Part shown: in pieces, positions 12,046 through 23,190 of the stretch
Layout: each line of letters opens with the position of its first letter
Numbering within the stretch: position 1 is the first letter of the stretch
The notes under the pieces: generated by a model
What the model saw: the letters and a program-made list of their open reading frames with translations, nothing else
Told to the model about the DNA's origin: nothing
The model's database searches: none
From: Charina bottae
Taxonomy: Eukaryota > Chordata > Lepidosauria > Squamata > Charinaidae
DNA: 64,000 bases
Reading direction: 5' to 3'
Assembly: GCA_023362775.1 (NCBI GenBank)
Contig: JALMGJ010000005.1
Coordinates: forward strand, 64,093,463 to 64,157,462
Translations under genes and position numbers: made by a program

Positions 12046-14570
12046 TTTTGAAGAGCCTGCCTACTTGCCGGCTCTTCATTCCACTTTTCACAGAGCTGTC
12101 TTCAGTCCACCATTTATTCCTCCAGAAGTTAAGTATCAGTGACTCTTATAGGCTATTCACAAATTGGCTCAGGCTGTTGAGATATATAGTTAAACAATAT
12201 CTGGAGGTCCACCTGTTTCCCATGTCTGATTTACTTTAAAAAACACACACATAAAAGTCCAAGTGGTATGTTTAATACTTTATATAGTTTGGCCCTAAGA
12301 ATATTGGAGAATGCATTGTTTTAAGTTCTTAATATTATCACAATATTCTCATAGGTGTGAGATTTGAAACTTTTTAGAAAGAAAAGTATTAATAGATGAA
12401 TCCTAACCACAATTAATCTGCAGTTGGATAGAATATCATATTTTCATGTTTAGGGCTGTATCTAAAAACAAGGACCTTCATGAAGTTACAAAATCTTAAA
12501 TGTTGTTTAAAACATGCTGTATTCCATATTTTAACTATCTTTCCCCAAAACAAGTAACACTGAAATTCATTGGTTTGCAATGTTTTCATAAAGTATCTTA
12601 ATTGGTTCCATATTGCAAAATGGAAACAAAACCAACTTCCCTAGAAGCACATAGTGTACATTTAGTTTTGAACATTTGTTGTTGTTGTTTTCCTAAGGGA
12701 AAATAAAGCTGTCTCATGGGGAAAGAAAAACTCAACTGACAGCCAAATAACAAATTCCATATCTATATTAAGAGATGCCAACTAGTTGAAGTGTGTTGGT
12801 TTGGCTCAAACCAATTTAGCGGTTTGTATGCTGAAGGAAGGAGCCCTGTTGTTTTTTGCCCACAGGTTTACATTGGACAACCTCAGGTTTCTTATTCGAA
12901 GGCATAAACATGGTAAATATAAACTTGAAATAGGAAGATGGCTTCTCTTGCAGTCATTAGATGAGATTTTGATATATTGCTCTGGCTAAAATCTTGGAGA
13001 CCCAAAATTCCATATATGGTAATGTAAAAACACAGGACTGTTGAACAAATCAATATCTCGTCCTTTGATAGAAGAGATTAAAAAGTTCCTCTGAAAAGAA
13101 GCAGGATGCAAACACCCTATCCACAGCACTGTTATTTATCTAGATCTAGATCTCTATATCATCCTCTATATCTATATCTAATAGGATTGCTTATGCAAAT
13201 CCAAAATCTTCCAATAAAATATAGCATAGATGTGTTTAAAAAAAAAAAGAAGTGGATGCTCTTCATATTTTAAACATAGCAAGCATTTGCTGAATAAGTT
13301 CTGAGAAACCTCTAGTGGGTTGAGGGTACAATAGAATGCTTAATGGTTTCAAAATACATCCCCTCATCTGAAATTTGTTTCCTTTCTTCTGCTTTAATTT
13401 GTTTGTCCAGTTAGTGGCTGCTCTAATTCAGCTGTAATGGAATCATATTCTCTGGTGCTTGGCATTTTTCATTGGGTTGTTCTCAGTAGCAACCACAAAA
13501 TGGGGCTGCTTTCTGTGGGCATCTCACTACTTCAAATTCCATCACAAATAAGGGCAATGAATTATCTGCTGTAGAGTTAAACTGTTTTAGGCATGTCTGT
13601 AAGAAACCACCTACACTTTCTTACCTTGGTGTTTATAACAATTCACAGCAGGACAGAAGGCCTGCAGAAAAAGTCTATCGAATCTATTCAGTTTGTTGCC
13701 TGGAAAAAAGGGGGGAAGCCTGAGCAGACAAGGGAGGATGTTCTTTGTTTTATTGGATTTATAAAATGGTAATGACTGGAAAATATAACTAGACCAGCTG
13801 AGAAAGTCAGGCATGTATACATCAAAATTAAATTTCATATTGGCCTCATATTCTTATAGAAAAATTAATATGCCCTAGTACAGAGAAATTGCAGTTTAGA
13901 TTTTTCCTGCATGAGGTTTCCATATTATAAATTTATATTAATGTGTATGTATGTCTATGTGCACATACTTAATTGAGATGGTCCAGTTCTGTTCTCATGT
14001 CAAAATGTAGTTCACCATTCACTATTGGTTTTATATAGTTATATATTCAGGCAAATGATTGCATCATTTTCCAAGTGCCTGCTAGCTACCTTTTCAAGCT
14101 GTAAGACTGGAAATGGTCAAAAATGACATTATTCATAGTAGAGGAACTTCTTCCTGGCAGAAATTCTATGACTACCATCAGTTTTCCAGCTGACATTCCA
14201 GGATCAGAAAAATTCCATTGACCCAGCCAATTCCCAGATAAGAAAAGATGCCCCTTGAAGTTCTGAGGTATGCCCACCTCACATCACCTGGCCTGTCCCA
14301 GGTATTTGATCCTTAGTTAACAAGGAAAGGAGGAGATGGACATTATGGTGTTCATAAAACCAAGATTCTTGTAATACTCTAGAGCCTAGAGCCAAAGGTT
14401 CTGTTTAGACTGAAAAGGCATACATTATCAAGGCAAAACCTTGGATTTTTTGTTTAAAAGTTTAAAAGAATCTTTTGTAAAAGAATCACATAAGTTGAAC
14501 CAATGCCATCAACTGGTAAATATACATGGTTCCACTATTTGCAATGTGTGGTAGTAAAGAACCAGGAATA
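12046..14570. other. unique-looking AT-rich DNA
   Basis: There is a short TAGATC/TATATC-type run near 13140-13185. No element or exon was recognised. Confidence 0.4.
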
Positions 14571-14923
14571 TGGCATGGGGCCAGGGTACCTGAGGGACCA
14601 TCTCATCCCGATCACATCTACCTGCCCCACCCGGTCATGCAGGGAGGGTATGCTAAAGACCCCCTCAATAACAGAATTTCATCTAGCGGGGTCCAGGAGG
14701 CTTGCCTTCTCTGCGATAGCACCCGCCCTGTGGAATATCTTGCCCCCAGAGGTGAGGCAGGCACACTCACTCCTGGCCTTCCGGAGGTCTTTAAAGACCT
14801 GGTTCTGCCGCCTTGCTTGGTACAAAGGAAGTAATAGTTCCTCCTGGGGGTGGTTAGCTTAGTAATATCCTTCTTTTAAGATCTCACCATCCTCTGGATT
14901 TTTTCTATTTATTATTATATTGT

Positions 14924-15701
14924 ATTTTAAAATTTGATGGCTGAAAGTGAGGAGGAGTTGAGGAGCCTTATGACGAAGGTGAAAGAAGAAAGTGCAAAAG
15001 CTGAGTTGCAGTTAAACCTAAAAAAACCAAGATTATGGCAACCAGCTTGATTGATCACTGGCAAATAGAGGGAGAAAAAGTGGAGGCAGTGACAGACTTT
15101 GTATTTCTAGGCGCAAAGATTACTGCAGACGCTGACTGCAGCCAGGAAATCAGAAGACGTCTACTTCTTGGGAGGAGAGCAATGGCAAATCTTGATAAAA
15201 TAGTTAAGAGCAGAGACATCACACTGACAACAAAGGTCCGCATAGTTAAAGCAATGGTATTCCCTGTAGTAACCTATGGCTGGACCATAAGGAAGGCTGA
15301 GTGAAGGAAGATAGTTGCTTTTGAACTGTGGTGTTGGAGGAAAATTCTGAGAGTGCCTTGGACTGCAAGAAGATCAAACCAGTCCATACTCCAGGAAATA
15401 AAGCCAGACTGCTCACTTGAGGGAATGATATTAAAGGCAAAACTGAAGTACTTTGGCCATATAATGAGAAGACAGGATACCCTGGAGAAGAAGCTGATGC
15501 TAAGGAAAGTGGAAAGCAAAAGGAAGAGGGACCGACCAAGGGCAAGATGGATGGATGATATTCTGGAGGTGACGGACTCAACCATGGGGGAGCTGGGGAT
15601 GGTGACGGCCGACAGGAGGCTCTGGCATGGGCTGGTCCATGAGGTCACGAAGAGTTGGAAACAACTGAATGAATAAACAACAAAACAAAATTTTAAAATT
15701 T
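14924..15701 (+). mobile_element. BovB (RTE) LINE 3' fragment inserted in L2, with 12-bp TSD
   Basis: The insert body is 14936-15689. The direct repeat ATTTTAAAATTT flanks it at 14924-14935 and 15690-15701. The insert encodes the RT thumb and C-terminus of the BovB group: SEEELRSLMTKVKEES, AVTDFVFLGAKITADADCSQ, TKVRIVKAMVFPVVTYG, VPWTARRSNQSIL, LKYFGHIMRRQDTLEKKLML and the closing VHEVTKSWKQLNE. A stop at about 15302 and loss of about three codons before it show decay. The 5' truncation and TSD are what target-primed reverse transcription produces. Confidence 0.92.
15035..15676 (+). pseudogene. BovB reverse transcriptase C-terminal remnant
   Basis: Two open segments (15035-15304 and 15353-15676) carry consecutive parts of the BovB ORF, joined by AFELWCWRKILRVPW across a stop. 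The RT active site lies upstream of the truncation and is absent. The protein has no function by itself; the 3' part of BovB is the piece usually left in genomes. Confidence 0.85.
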
Positions 15702-15795
15702 ATAGGTTTTTAATTTTAATATTATTATTGTAAACCGCCCAGAGTCTACTGCTGTAGAGATGGGCGGTGATAAATTTGACTAATAAATAAATATG

Positions 15796-17303
15796 CAGTA
15801 GGTCCTGGAGTTTCTAAAGAACAAAGTAATAGCCAATAGTTTATATGCAACCACTACTAGAAGCTATGGATGCCCATCCATGACCATTCACACAGTGTGC
15901 TACTCTGTCTATCTGTCTGTCTATCTATTTATCTTGCTTACAACAGTATAAAAAGATCAAAACTCAAAGAAATTATCCAAAAGCAAAGTACATAACCACC
16001 ACTGACACCCACCAAAAACACTTCAGGATCTTTAGTCATTTTTATCTGACTGAGCCCTCCTCAATATCAGTCAGCTTCCTATGGAAATTACTTAATGCAC
16101 AGTTCAATCACACCTTCTTCAGTACTCTTTGTAATAATTCCTAATATAGCCTTCTCCATCTTGTCCATGTGATTAGGATCAATGAGTGTCAGAGTACAAC
16201 ACATCTGGAATGCATTAGGTTTGGGGCAGCTGCTGCAGTGTCTTAGAGGAAAGAGGAAGAAACCTGGAGATTGGTTAATCTAAGCAGTGTAATATGAGAA
16301 TGGTCAGCTACAAAAGATTATAGCTACTCTTCTGTGATGAGAACCATTGTACTTTGTGGTATTTCTTATTATATAATTAGTTATGTAAACCTCCATGAGT
16401 CTTCTCTTTTGACTCTGTGTTGCCTGTTTACAAGGATATGCCACATGCAAGCAGTTATCTATGCAGGTAATCTATGAAAAACTTATAGAGAGGAAAATTA
16501 AAAGAACTTCCCCCTTCCTGATAACAATTATACCTCCAGCTGAGATACCATTATAGAAAATCATGTTTCGTGAATTCTTGAGCCCTGGAATCAATGCAGG
16601 TTGCTTAAGTAGATAAGCACCCAATCTACTACTACTAACGGTTATTATTCATAGCACAAAGCCAGCCTTTGCAATTGAAGCAACAATATTGCCAACATTT
16701 CAGATTAATATGGCAATAATTTAGGACAATTAAACATCATGCCAATGTACTTCTGGATCTTTTAGGTAACAGCCAGGTCTACTTTTAACTGACATTGAAA
16801 AATGCTTTCAGAAACAGTTCAGATGAATCCTAAAAAAGTCCAGTAACATTCATTCTTACTATGGTCTAACAAATTGAAACAGAATTCACTAGGTTTTGAG
16901 TGCTTTTCTTTAAAAAGTATGAAATAGAAACATCGGTCTTTTATCTCAATTCTTGGCAGTTATCAAATGTGACCAGGATTTTTTTAATCAACCTCCATAT
17001 AAGCACACTTATATAGATAGACATGAATACACAAACAAGTTAAGAAAGTATAATTCCTTGTCATCATTGGCAAGGTCCAAGTTTGAGTTTACATAGAGAT
17101 AATTGGACAACAGATAGTCAACCATTCAATTTATTACTAGTGTTGTTCTTTACCTAGAGATCAATGCCATTCTTTTTTGAAACTAAATTTGCATAGCCAA
17201 TACTATATTTTTGTAGTGTTTGATTCAGCAAAATTCTTAGTTCATGTACATTGATATAGCTCCATTAACTTCCGTGGAGACAAACCATTTTATATGAATA
17301 GTA
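15796..17303. other. unique-looking AT-rich DNA
   Basis: A short (TCTG/TCTA) run lies near 15905-15935. No exon or element was recognised. Confidence 0.4.
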
Positions 17304-17482
17304 TATGATCATTACAATGAATACACTGATTGTAATGTGCTTTTGAATCTATGATCATTACAATGAATACACTGATTGTAATGTGCTTTTGAATCTATGA
17401 TCATTACAATGAATACACTGATTGTAATGTGCTTTTGAATCTATGATCATTACAATGAATACACTGATTGTAATGTGCTTTC
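17304..17482. repeat. 46-bp minisatellite, about 3.9 copies
   Basis: A 46-bp unit starts at 17304, 17350, 17396 and 17442, and the copies appear identical until the last one breaks off near 17482. Each unit contains ATTACAAT and its inverse ATTGTAAT ten bases apart, plus the palindrome ATGATCAT, so each unit can form a small hairpin. The lack of divergence points to recent expansion or correction between units. Confidence 0.93.
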
Positions 17483-17760
17483 CACTAGATTTCTAAGAAG
17501 AAAATAAATTATAAAAAAGGCAGCTATTTTCTTTTAATAAAAAAATTGGGATTGATTGGGATGATATATACGTACTGAATAATTGTGGAAATTCTGTAAA
17601 TTTTTCTTATAAAATAATGTACAGTTTGTAAAGAGTGTTTTCATAATGATACAACCATATTGTGAATTTGAATAACTTATGTGCATTATCGCTGGCTGTG
17701 TCATTGAATTATTGGTAACCACTTTATTTTGAGAATGTATACGATGACTTTGGGTGGCTT

Positions 17761-18427
17761 ACAGATAATAAAATAAGAAGAAAAAACAGGAGTTATCTAC
17801 AACATACAGTGTAAGGACTATAGCAGCCACTATGTAGGACAGACCAGCAGAAGACTAGCAGAAGGCATCCATGAACACCAACTAGAAGTCAGAAGACACA
17901 ATGAAAACTCCTTAAACTCACAACTCAATCATACTTTCAACTGGGAAACTGTGAGCATCTTAAACCAAGCCAAATCCAAAAATGCTAGATATTTCCTGGA
18001 AGCTTGGCACTCAGACAAAGCAGCCATCAACAGACACATAGAGGTAAACAACATTTACATACATAAGAGACAAAAGAAAAGCCAGAAGAGGAGAACACCT
18101 CCTTGCCAGCAATCAACACCCAGATATGCAAAGATTAACACCAGGATTAGCACCAGAGGAACAATCAAACAGCACAATATACCCTAATCAAGTAGCTATT
18201 AACTTAGTCAATCAACAAAGCAGCAAACAATAGCCCCCTCAAGAAACTACCAAGGAGAGAACAACACCCCCACCAACACAAGCAGGACAAGCCATGGTAC
18301 AGTATAGAAACAGAGAGCAAGTCCCACTCCCTTTGTGCACTGAAGATGTTGCCTAGCCTGGCAATGAAATGTCTTCAAGAAAACAACAAGGCTCAGAGAG
18401 CATCAAGGACTCCACAGATAATAAAAT
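17761..18427 (+). mobile_element. Penelope-like element 3' end with GIY-YIG endonuclease, inserted in L2 (14-bp TSD)
   Basis: The body is 17775-18413, flanked by ACAGATAATAAAAT at 17761-17774 and 18414-18427. From about 17789 to 18187 one frame stays open for about 133 codons. It encodes the GIY-YIG nuclease typical of PLEs: GVIYNIQCKDY, SHYVGQTSRRLAEGIHEHQL, then NHTFNWETV and AKSKNARYFLEAWHSDKAAI. The second cysteine of the usual CKDC pair is tyrosine here. The element ends with the tail CTGAAGA-stem-GAAA (18340-18369) and CAAGGACTCCAC. In active PLEs this nuclease nicks the target for reverse transcription. The copy is 5'-truncated. Confidence 0.9.
18340..18369 (+). ncRNA. hammerhead-ribozyme-like motif in PLE tail
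   Basis: CTGAAGA is followed by one unpaired T, a 6-bp stem GTTGCC/GGCAAT (one G-U pair) and GAAA. This is the order of the hammerhead core (CUGANGA, stem II, GAAA). Hammerhead motifs are known from Penelope-like elements. The extra base before stem II departs from the canonical core, so activity is unproven. Confidence 0.45.
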
Positions 18428-19372
18428 GACAGTCATTAAAAACACTACAATATAATATCAATACATGTATAAATACACATAAAAACAGATACAAGTATAA
18501 AAATACAAAAATATAAAATATAAAATTCAAGATGGGCATAGGATCTTATCCTTGGCATGATCACAGTGCCATCCACCCCCATGAATGGCTATCCCCCTCC
18601 CATCCCAAGTGAGGTGGCATAACCATGTCTTCACCCCCTTCCAGAAGGCCAGGAGAGTGGGGGCCTGTCTTACCTCCAGGAGTAAGTTGTTCCAAAGGGT
18701 GGGTGCCACGGCAGAGAAGGCCCTCCTCCAATCAGCAATCATTCATGGACAGGCTCTGTAACATGCCCTCTCTGCCTGACTGGGTAGGATGGGTTGATGT
18801 AACGGGGGTGAGGCGGTTCCTCAGGTAACATGGACCCATGCCATGTAGGGCTTTAAAGGTGATAACCAACACCTTGAATTGGACCCGGAAGCAGACTGGC
18901 ACCCAATGCAGCTCGCACAGCAATGGTGTTATATGTGCCCTCCTTGGGGCTCCTAAAACTGCTCGCACGACCACATTCTGCACTAGCTGTTGCTTCTGGA
19001 TACTCTTCAAGGGTAGCCCCATGTATAGCGCATTGCAGTAGTCTATACAGGAGGTGACCAGGGCATGAGTGATTGATCGTTCGAAGGGACTCCCGATCCA
19101 GGAAGGGGCGGAGCTGGTGCACAACACGAACTTGTGCAAAGGCTCCCCTGGCCACGACTGCCACCTGCGCTTCTAGCAGGAGTCGTGAGTCCAGGAGGAC
19201 CCCCAGGTTCCACATCGGGTCTGTCTGGGGCAGTGTAACCCCATCCAGAACCAAAGATGGTAAGTTCCCGGGTACCCGGGAGCCCCTAACCCACAGTCAC
19301 TCCATCTTGCCAGGGTTCAGCTGAAGCCTGTTGTTCCCCATCCAGACCCCCGCAGCCTCCAGGCACTGTATA

Positions 19373-19624
19373 CTAAACAACAGATGGGAATAATAAAAAC
19401 AAGGATGGGTCAAGAAAGTACAAAGGCCAGCAAAAATGTCAATAAAGCTGGGAGAACTGACTGGAAGGTCATCAAGACAAGATACTATTTTAGATTTTTC
19501 AAGGAAAAGTGACAAAGCAATAACAAAGACGGCAATATCACAACAAAAATGGGTTTCTCATAACAGAAGACAATAAACCATGATGATAAAGGCCAGCAAG
19601 ATATTATGTAAGGCCTGTTATACT
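19373..19624. other. spacer between L2 and SINE
   Basis: Unassigned sequence of about 250 bases; no feature seen. Confidence 0.4.
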
Positions 19625-19865
19625 AGCCAGTTTGGTCTAGTGGTTAAGGCAACGGGCTAGAAACCAGGAGACTGAGAGTTCTAGTCCCGCCTTAGGCATG
19701 AAAGCCGGCTGGGTGACCTTGGGTCAGTCACTCTCTCTCAGCCCAATTCACCTCACAGGGTTGTTGTTGTGGGGAAAATAGGAGGAGGATGGAGTAATAA
19801 GTATGTTCCCGCCTTGAGTTATTTATAAAAATAATAAAGGTGGGATAGAAAAATAAATAAATAAA
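19625..19865 (+). mobile_element. CORE/MIR-like tRNA SINE, nearly full length
   Basis: The tRNA-like head (GGTCTAGTGGTTAAGGCAAC, then GAGAGTTCTAGTCCCGCC), the CORE block GGCTGGGTGACCTTGGGTCA and CTCACAGGGTTGTTGTTGTG are present. So is a LINE-like tail CGCCTTGAGTTATTTATAAA, then AATA repeats. The sequence ATACTA occurs just outside both ends and may be a short TSD. This is the best-preserved copy of the family in the window. Confidence 0.88.
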
Positions 19866-20834
19866 ATACTACATTCCTATAAATGGGCTGAGGTGAGCTG
19901 ATTGGCAAGAAGAACCAATCAGAAGTAAGAAAACTTGTAAGGGCAAAGATTCACAGCATGAACCTTATGTACCCAAACAGGAACATTTATTCACTACAAA
20001 CCTAGGAGTTTTTAAGGTAGAGGCCTATAAAAATGTTAACCTTATAGAAGAATAGAGAAGAGTATCCTTTGACAGCCCTTGAAGAACCCATACACAAATT
20101 TTCCTTCTATTCTCCTGCTAGCTACCCAAAATACAGTGATATAAGTATGTATCAATTTATGAATAATGAATGAATGAGAATGAGAATTTACCATTATTTA
20201 GATTTATAAGAAACTTTGCTGGTGTATTTTGCTTTATCTGACCCAGTAACCGTATGTCCAACATATGTCAATAGAACTGACCAATCATTGATCTGAGGCA
20301 ATCTTATGTTTCGGTTGCTCAAAATCCCCTTCCATAGATGCTTCAGTAGAATTGATTAATCTGCTCTGTTTAGGAACAAAATAACTTCAGATTTAAAAAT
20401 GCATAGAGCAATATGCAATCAAGTATTCATAGGAGGAAAAAAATACATAAATGGGGAAGTTCTATTTATCTACCTCAAAGAGTTAGAGTTTATAGGAAGA
20501 AAAGCAATGTGCAAGGCCAACTAGGGGTAGGTTGCTTAGGTTTATAGTATTAATTATAAATGGATTAATCAGCCAAGTCATTTACTCTGACCCAAATAAT
20601 TTAATCTGTGAATCAGAGCAACTAGGTGACATAATAGGGAGAGGAAAATAAAGTAACAGAACATGTGTCATTGTACTGATTAATTCATTCCTCCTGGTAT
20701 AAGCTTCTATAGACTAGTCTACTGCAACAAATGTTCCTATAGTGCATATTAAGACTCTATAGTGCAATAGGTACTTCTTATTCAAAGGCAAAAAGGTGTG
20801 GAGGGCAGTTAAAACTTTTGCAAGCAGATGATAT
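19866..20834. other. unique-looking AT-rich DNA
   Basis: No exon or repeat family was recognised. Confidence 0.4.
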
Positions 20835-21059
20835 ATTGATTAAATTGATTATGTGCCATCAAGTCATTTTTTACTCCTGTGTCATTCTCCAGATTTGCTG
20901 GTATAGCTTGATTAGAACCTTGACTGATTCTTCTTCTGTTGCTTGCCATATTTCAGTGACTATTGCATCAGTTCCTATAGTCTTCTGACTTGTTAATGAC
21001 CGGAGTGCTGATCTAACTTCATCTTCTAATACTAAAGGTTCTTGTAATTAAGGACTATC

Positions 21060-21334
21060 TTCTAAGGCAGAGCTTTCCAAAGTTTTCATGTTGGTGACAC
21101 ACTTTTTAGACATGCATCATTTCGTGACACACTCTTACAGCAGGGCACAAGGCAGGCACTAGGACCTGCGCGGAATCACAGCAGGTTTGGAGGCAGCAAG
21201 GCACAAGGCAGGCACTAGGACCTGCGTGGAATCCTGGCAGGGCTTGGAGGCAGCAGCAGCCGCGACACACCCAGACACTGCAGCTGACACACTAATGTGT
21301 CCCGACACACAGGTTGGAAAGCTCTGTTCTAAGG
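21060..21334. mobile_element. non-autonomous hAT element with 8-bp TSD, inserted in RTE LINE
   Basis: The element is 21068-21326, with termini CAGAGCTTTCCAAAGTTTT and GGTTGGAAAGCTCTG as an inverted pair. The 8-bp duplication TTCTAAGG flanks it (21060-21067 and 21327-21334). The interior has no transposase and contains a tandem pair of about 56 bp (21143-21197 and 21199-21254). The TSD length and CAG...CTG ends are diagnostic of hAT transposons. Confidence 0.93.
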
Positions 21335-21881
21335 TATCTTGGATGTTGACATCTCTACTTTATAGTGTTTCACTTTACTCCTTCCATCTTCCTTTGATCT
21401 CCTTTGAATTGGTTACTATCTGTCCATTGGTATCCTTTAGCATACTAATTTGAGGTTGGAACCTTCTTCTGAATTCAGAGATCTTTTGAAAGACTTTCCT
21501 TGTTTTTCAATGTCTGTTTCCATCTTCAATGTCTGTACAGATGTTGTTGTAATACTGCTTTTTTCTCTTCTAACATATCTCTGAAACTCTTTGTTAAATT
21601 CCTTCCTGAGAGTTTTGTCTTTCTTGGCTTTGGCTTCTCTTCCCTTCTTGGCAATTTCCATGTTTGTTCTGACATCCAGTTTGTTTTCTTTTCTTTCTTC
21701 ATTTTTGGCATTTTCTTCATTTCATTTTCTTTTCACATTCATCCTTAATGACTTCTTTAAGTTAATTCCATAGTTCCTCAGTTTTCTATCAATGAAGTTC
21801 AGGACTTCAAAGTGATTCCTGATGTTCTCATTGAAAATAGTGGGTATATGTTCAAGATCATATCATGGAAACTGACTGGCT

Positions 21882-21978
21882 TTCTTCTTCTTCTTCTTCT
21901 TCTTCTTCTTCTTCTTCTTCTTCTTCTTCTTCTTCTTCTTCTTCTTCTTCTTCTTCTTCTTCTTCTTCTTCTTCTTCT
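21882..21978. repeat. (TTC)n microsatellite inside RTE coding sequence
   Basis: About 32 TTC units. On the minus strand they lie in frame with the RTE segment and would read as a long arginine run, just after KLN. The expansion probably grew from a short lysine/arginine-coding stretch of the LINE. Confidence 0.95.
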
Positions 21979-22060
21979 GTTTAACTTGGAGCTTGCACAG
22001 GAGCAATTCGTGATCTGTTCCACACTCAGAACCTGGCCATGTCTTTGATGCTATAATTGA

Positions 22061-22925
22061 GCTCCTTTACCATATATTTTGCCTTTGAACCCACACAACC
22101 CTAGTGCATGTTTATGCACAAAAGGTTATGAGGTGGCTTGTAAACATTGAGTTCAAAGAACAGTGAAATGCTGAAGTACTGAGAAGTACAGGCTGTGATA
22201 ATTACCTTAGTGGGATACACAGATATTCCTTGGATTGAAAGAGCATGTAGTGGATATGAAATCTGATTTAAATCACAGCAGAAAGTTCAGAGAAAGAAAA
22301 ATAATAATTTTTCAAAAAATTCTAACAGGTTTCAAACCAATAACTTTTATTTCCAAGGAAAAAATTATAACCATTGGAACATTGTAAAACTCATGGTAAT
22401 GAAAACTGAAAAAGAAATTAGAAAGAAACAGGACAGTAGAAATATTTTTTTTAAAAAAAGGTCTCTTGTTGTGCCTGCATGTATGTGCATTTTGATGCTT
22501 GAACTTTTTATATATAAATTCAGTTTAACTTTGAGTGTGTGTGATTGTGTGTAAACAGTAAATAGACATCTGAAGTTGTAGGTCACAATAGAATCGATAA
22601 TAGTGTTGCCTGAATAGGCATAATGACAGAATTTGTGTTTGAATCTGCCATAATATGTTTTGTGTGTCATGTATTGGGATACTATAAGTAAAGAGAGAGA
22701 TACAGTTGTACTGTTAAAGGGAAGACTAGACTGTAGATCAGTAATGATTCATTGCAGAAGCTTTACCTGGGAGCTATAGGTAATAAGTAGTGTATACGTG
22801 TTTGTGTGTGTGTAAACACACACATACATACATACATACACACATAGACAGATACACCCACATATACACTTATACACACATATGTACCCAGACACATACA
22901 GCACATATGTGAAATTAGACTAATC
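22061..22925. other. unique-looking DNA with (CA)-type runs
   Basis: TG and CA/CATA repeats lie at about 22800-22910. No element or exon was otherwise recognised. Confidence 0.4.
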
Positions 22926-23069
22926 TAATCATTGCCGGCCACATGACCGTGGAAGCGTCTTCGGACAACGCTGGCTCTTCGGCTAACAAACGGAGATGAG
23001 CACCGGCCCCTAGAGTCGGACACGACTGCACAAATGTGCGGGGGGAACCTTTACCTTTTTAATCATTGC
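22926..23069 (+). mobile_element. 5'-truncated Sauria SINE with 10-bp TSD
   Basis: The body (about 22936-23059) is the 3' part of the Sauria SINE: GCCACATGACCGTGGAAGCG, then GCACCGGCCCCTAGAGTCGG and the tail AACCTTTACC. The tRNA head is missing. TAATCATTGC flanks it at 22926-22935 and 23060-23069. The tail resembles the BovB 3' end, consistent with BovB-driven mobilisation. Confidence 0.9.
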
Positions 23070-23190
23070 TGGGTAAGTGTTGCAATCTGAGAAAACGCCT
23101 GTTGTGGATCCTTATAAATTTCATTGCAATAAATATATAAGGCATAAATACAATGTAGAGTTTGGTTATGGACGTTGTGATTTGTCTTCT

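Larger units (their letters stand above)
14571..15795 (+). mobile_element. L2-type LINE 3' end, interrupted by a BovB
   Basis: The left part (about 14571-14923) encodes the L2 C-terminal block MGPGYLRDHLIPIT and AFSAIAPALWNILPPEVRQA, and the start of the 3' UTR. The right part (15702-15795) is the matching 3' tail (GTAAACCGCCCAGAGTC, then AGATGGGCGGTGATAAATTT, then AAATA repeats). A BovB fragment lies between them, bounded by a 12-bp target duplication. The L2 copy is 5'-truncated and must be older than the BovB. Confidence 0.88.
17735..19372 (-). mobile_element. L2-type LINE on the minus strand, interrupted by a PLE
   Basis: Reading from 19372 down, the minus strand gives the RT thumb (GVWMGNNRLQLNPGKMEW), LPSLVLDGVTLPQTDP, LLDSRLLLEAQVAVVARGAF, SCIDYCNALYMGLP, FKVLVITFKALHGMGPCYL and the C-terminal RAFSAVAPTLWNNLLLEV. 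An AT-rich 3' UTR and a tail (GTAAGCCACCCAAAGTCAT) follow near 17740-17765. Several frame changes (around 19000-19140) make it a pseudogene. A 639-bp PLE sits in the 3' UTR, with a 14-bp duplication of L2 sequence on each side. Confidence 0.87.
20835..22060 (-). mobile_element. RTE-clade LINE, internally deleted, carrying a hAT insertion and a GAA expansion
   Basis: Minus-strand segments from about 22060 down give, in order, the region between the endonuclease and RT of RTE elements and the start of the RT. The pieces are MEQITNCSCASSKLNR, NIYPLFSMRTSGITLKS, EIAKKGREAKAKKDKTL and KEFNKEFQRYVRREK. Next come VLEDEVRSALRSLTSQKT (across the hAT insert) and YQQIWR. It then jumps to the RTE 3' tail (GACTTGATGGCACATAATCA at about 20845-20865), which is the tail of the 58.5-kb copy. 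The RT catalytic core is therefore deleted. A TTC/GAA run and a 259-bp hAT element interrupt the coding part. Confidence 0.8.

Noticed and set aside
17304..17482. CRISPR-like array
   Set aside because: The 46-bp units are directly adjacent and identical, with no unique spacers, and the context is an animal genome.
19625..19700. tRNA-like head considered as a tRNA gene
   Set aside because: It continues into the CORE block and a LINE-like tail and lacks a complete cloverleaf, so it is a SINE.
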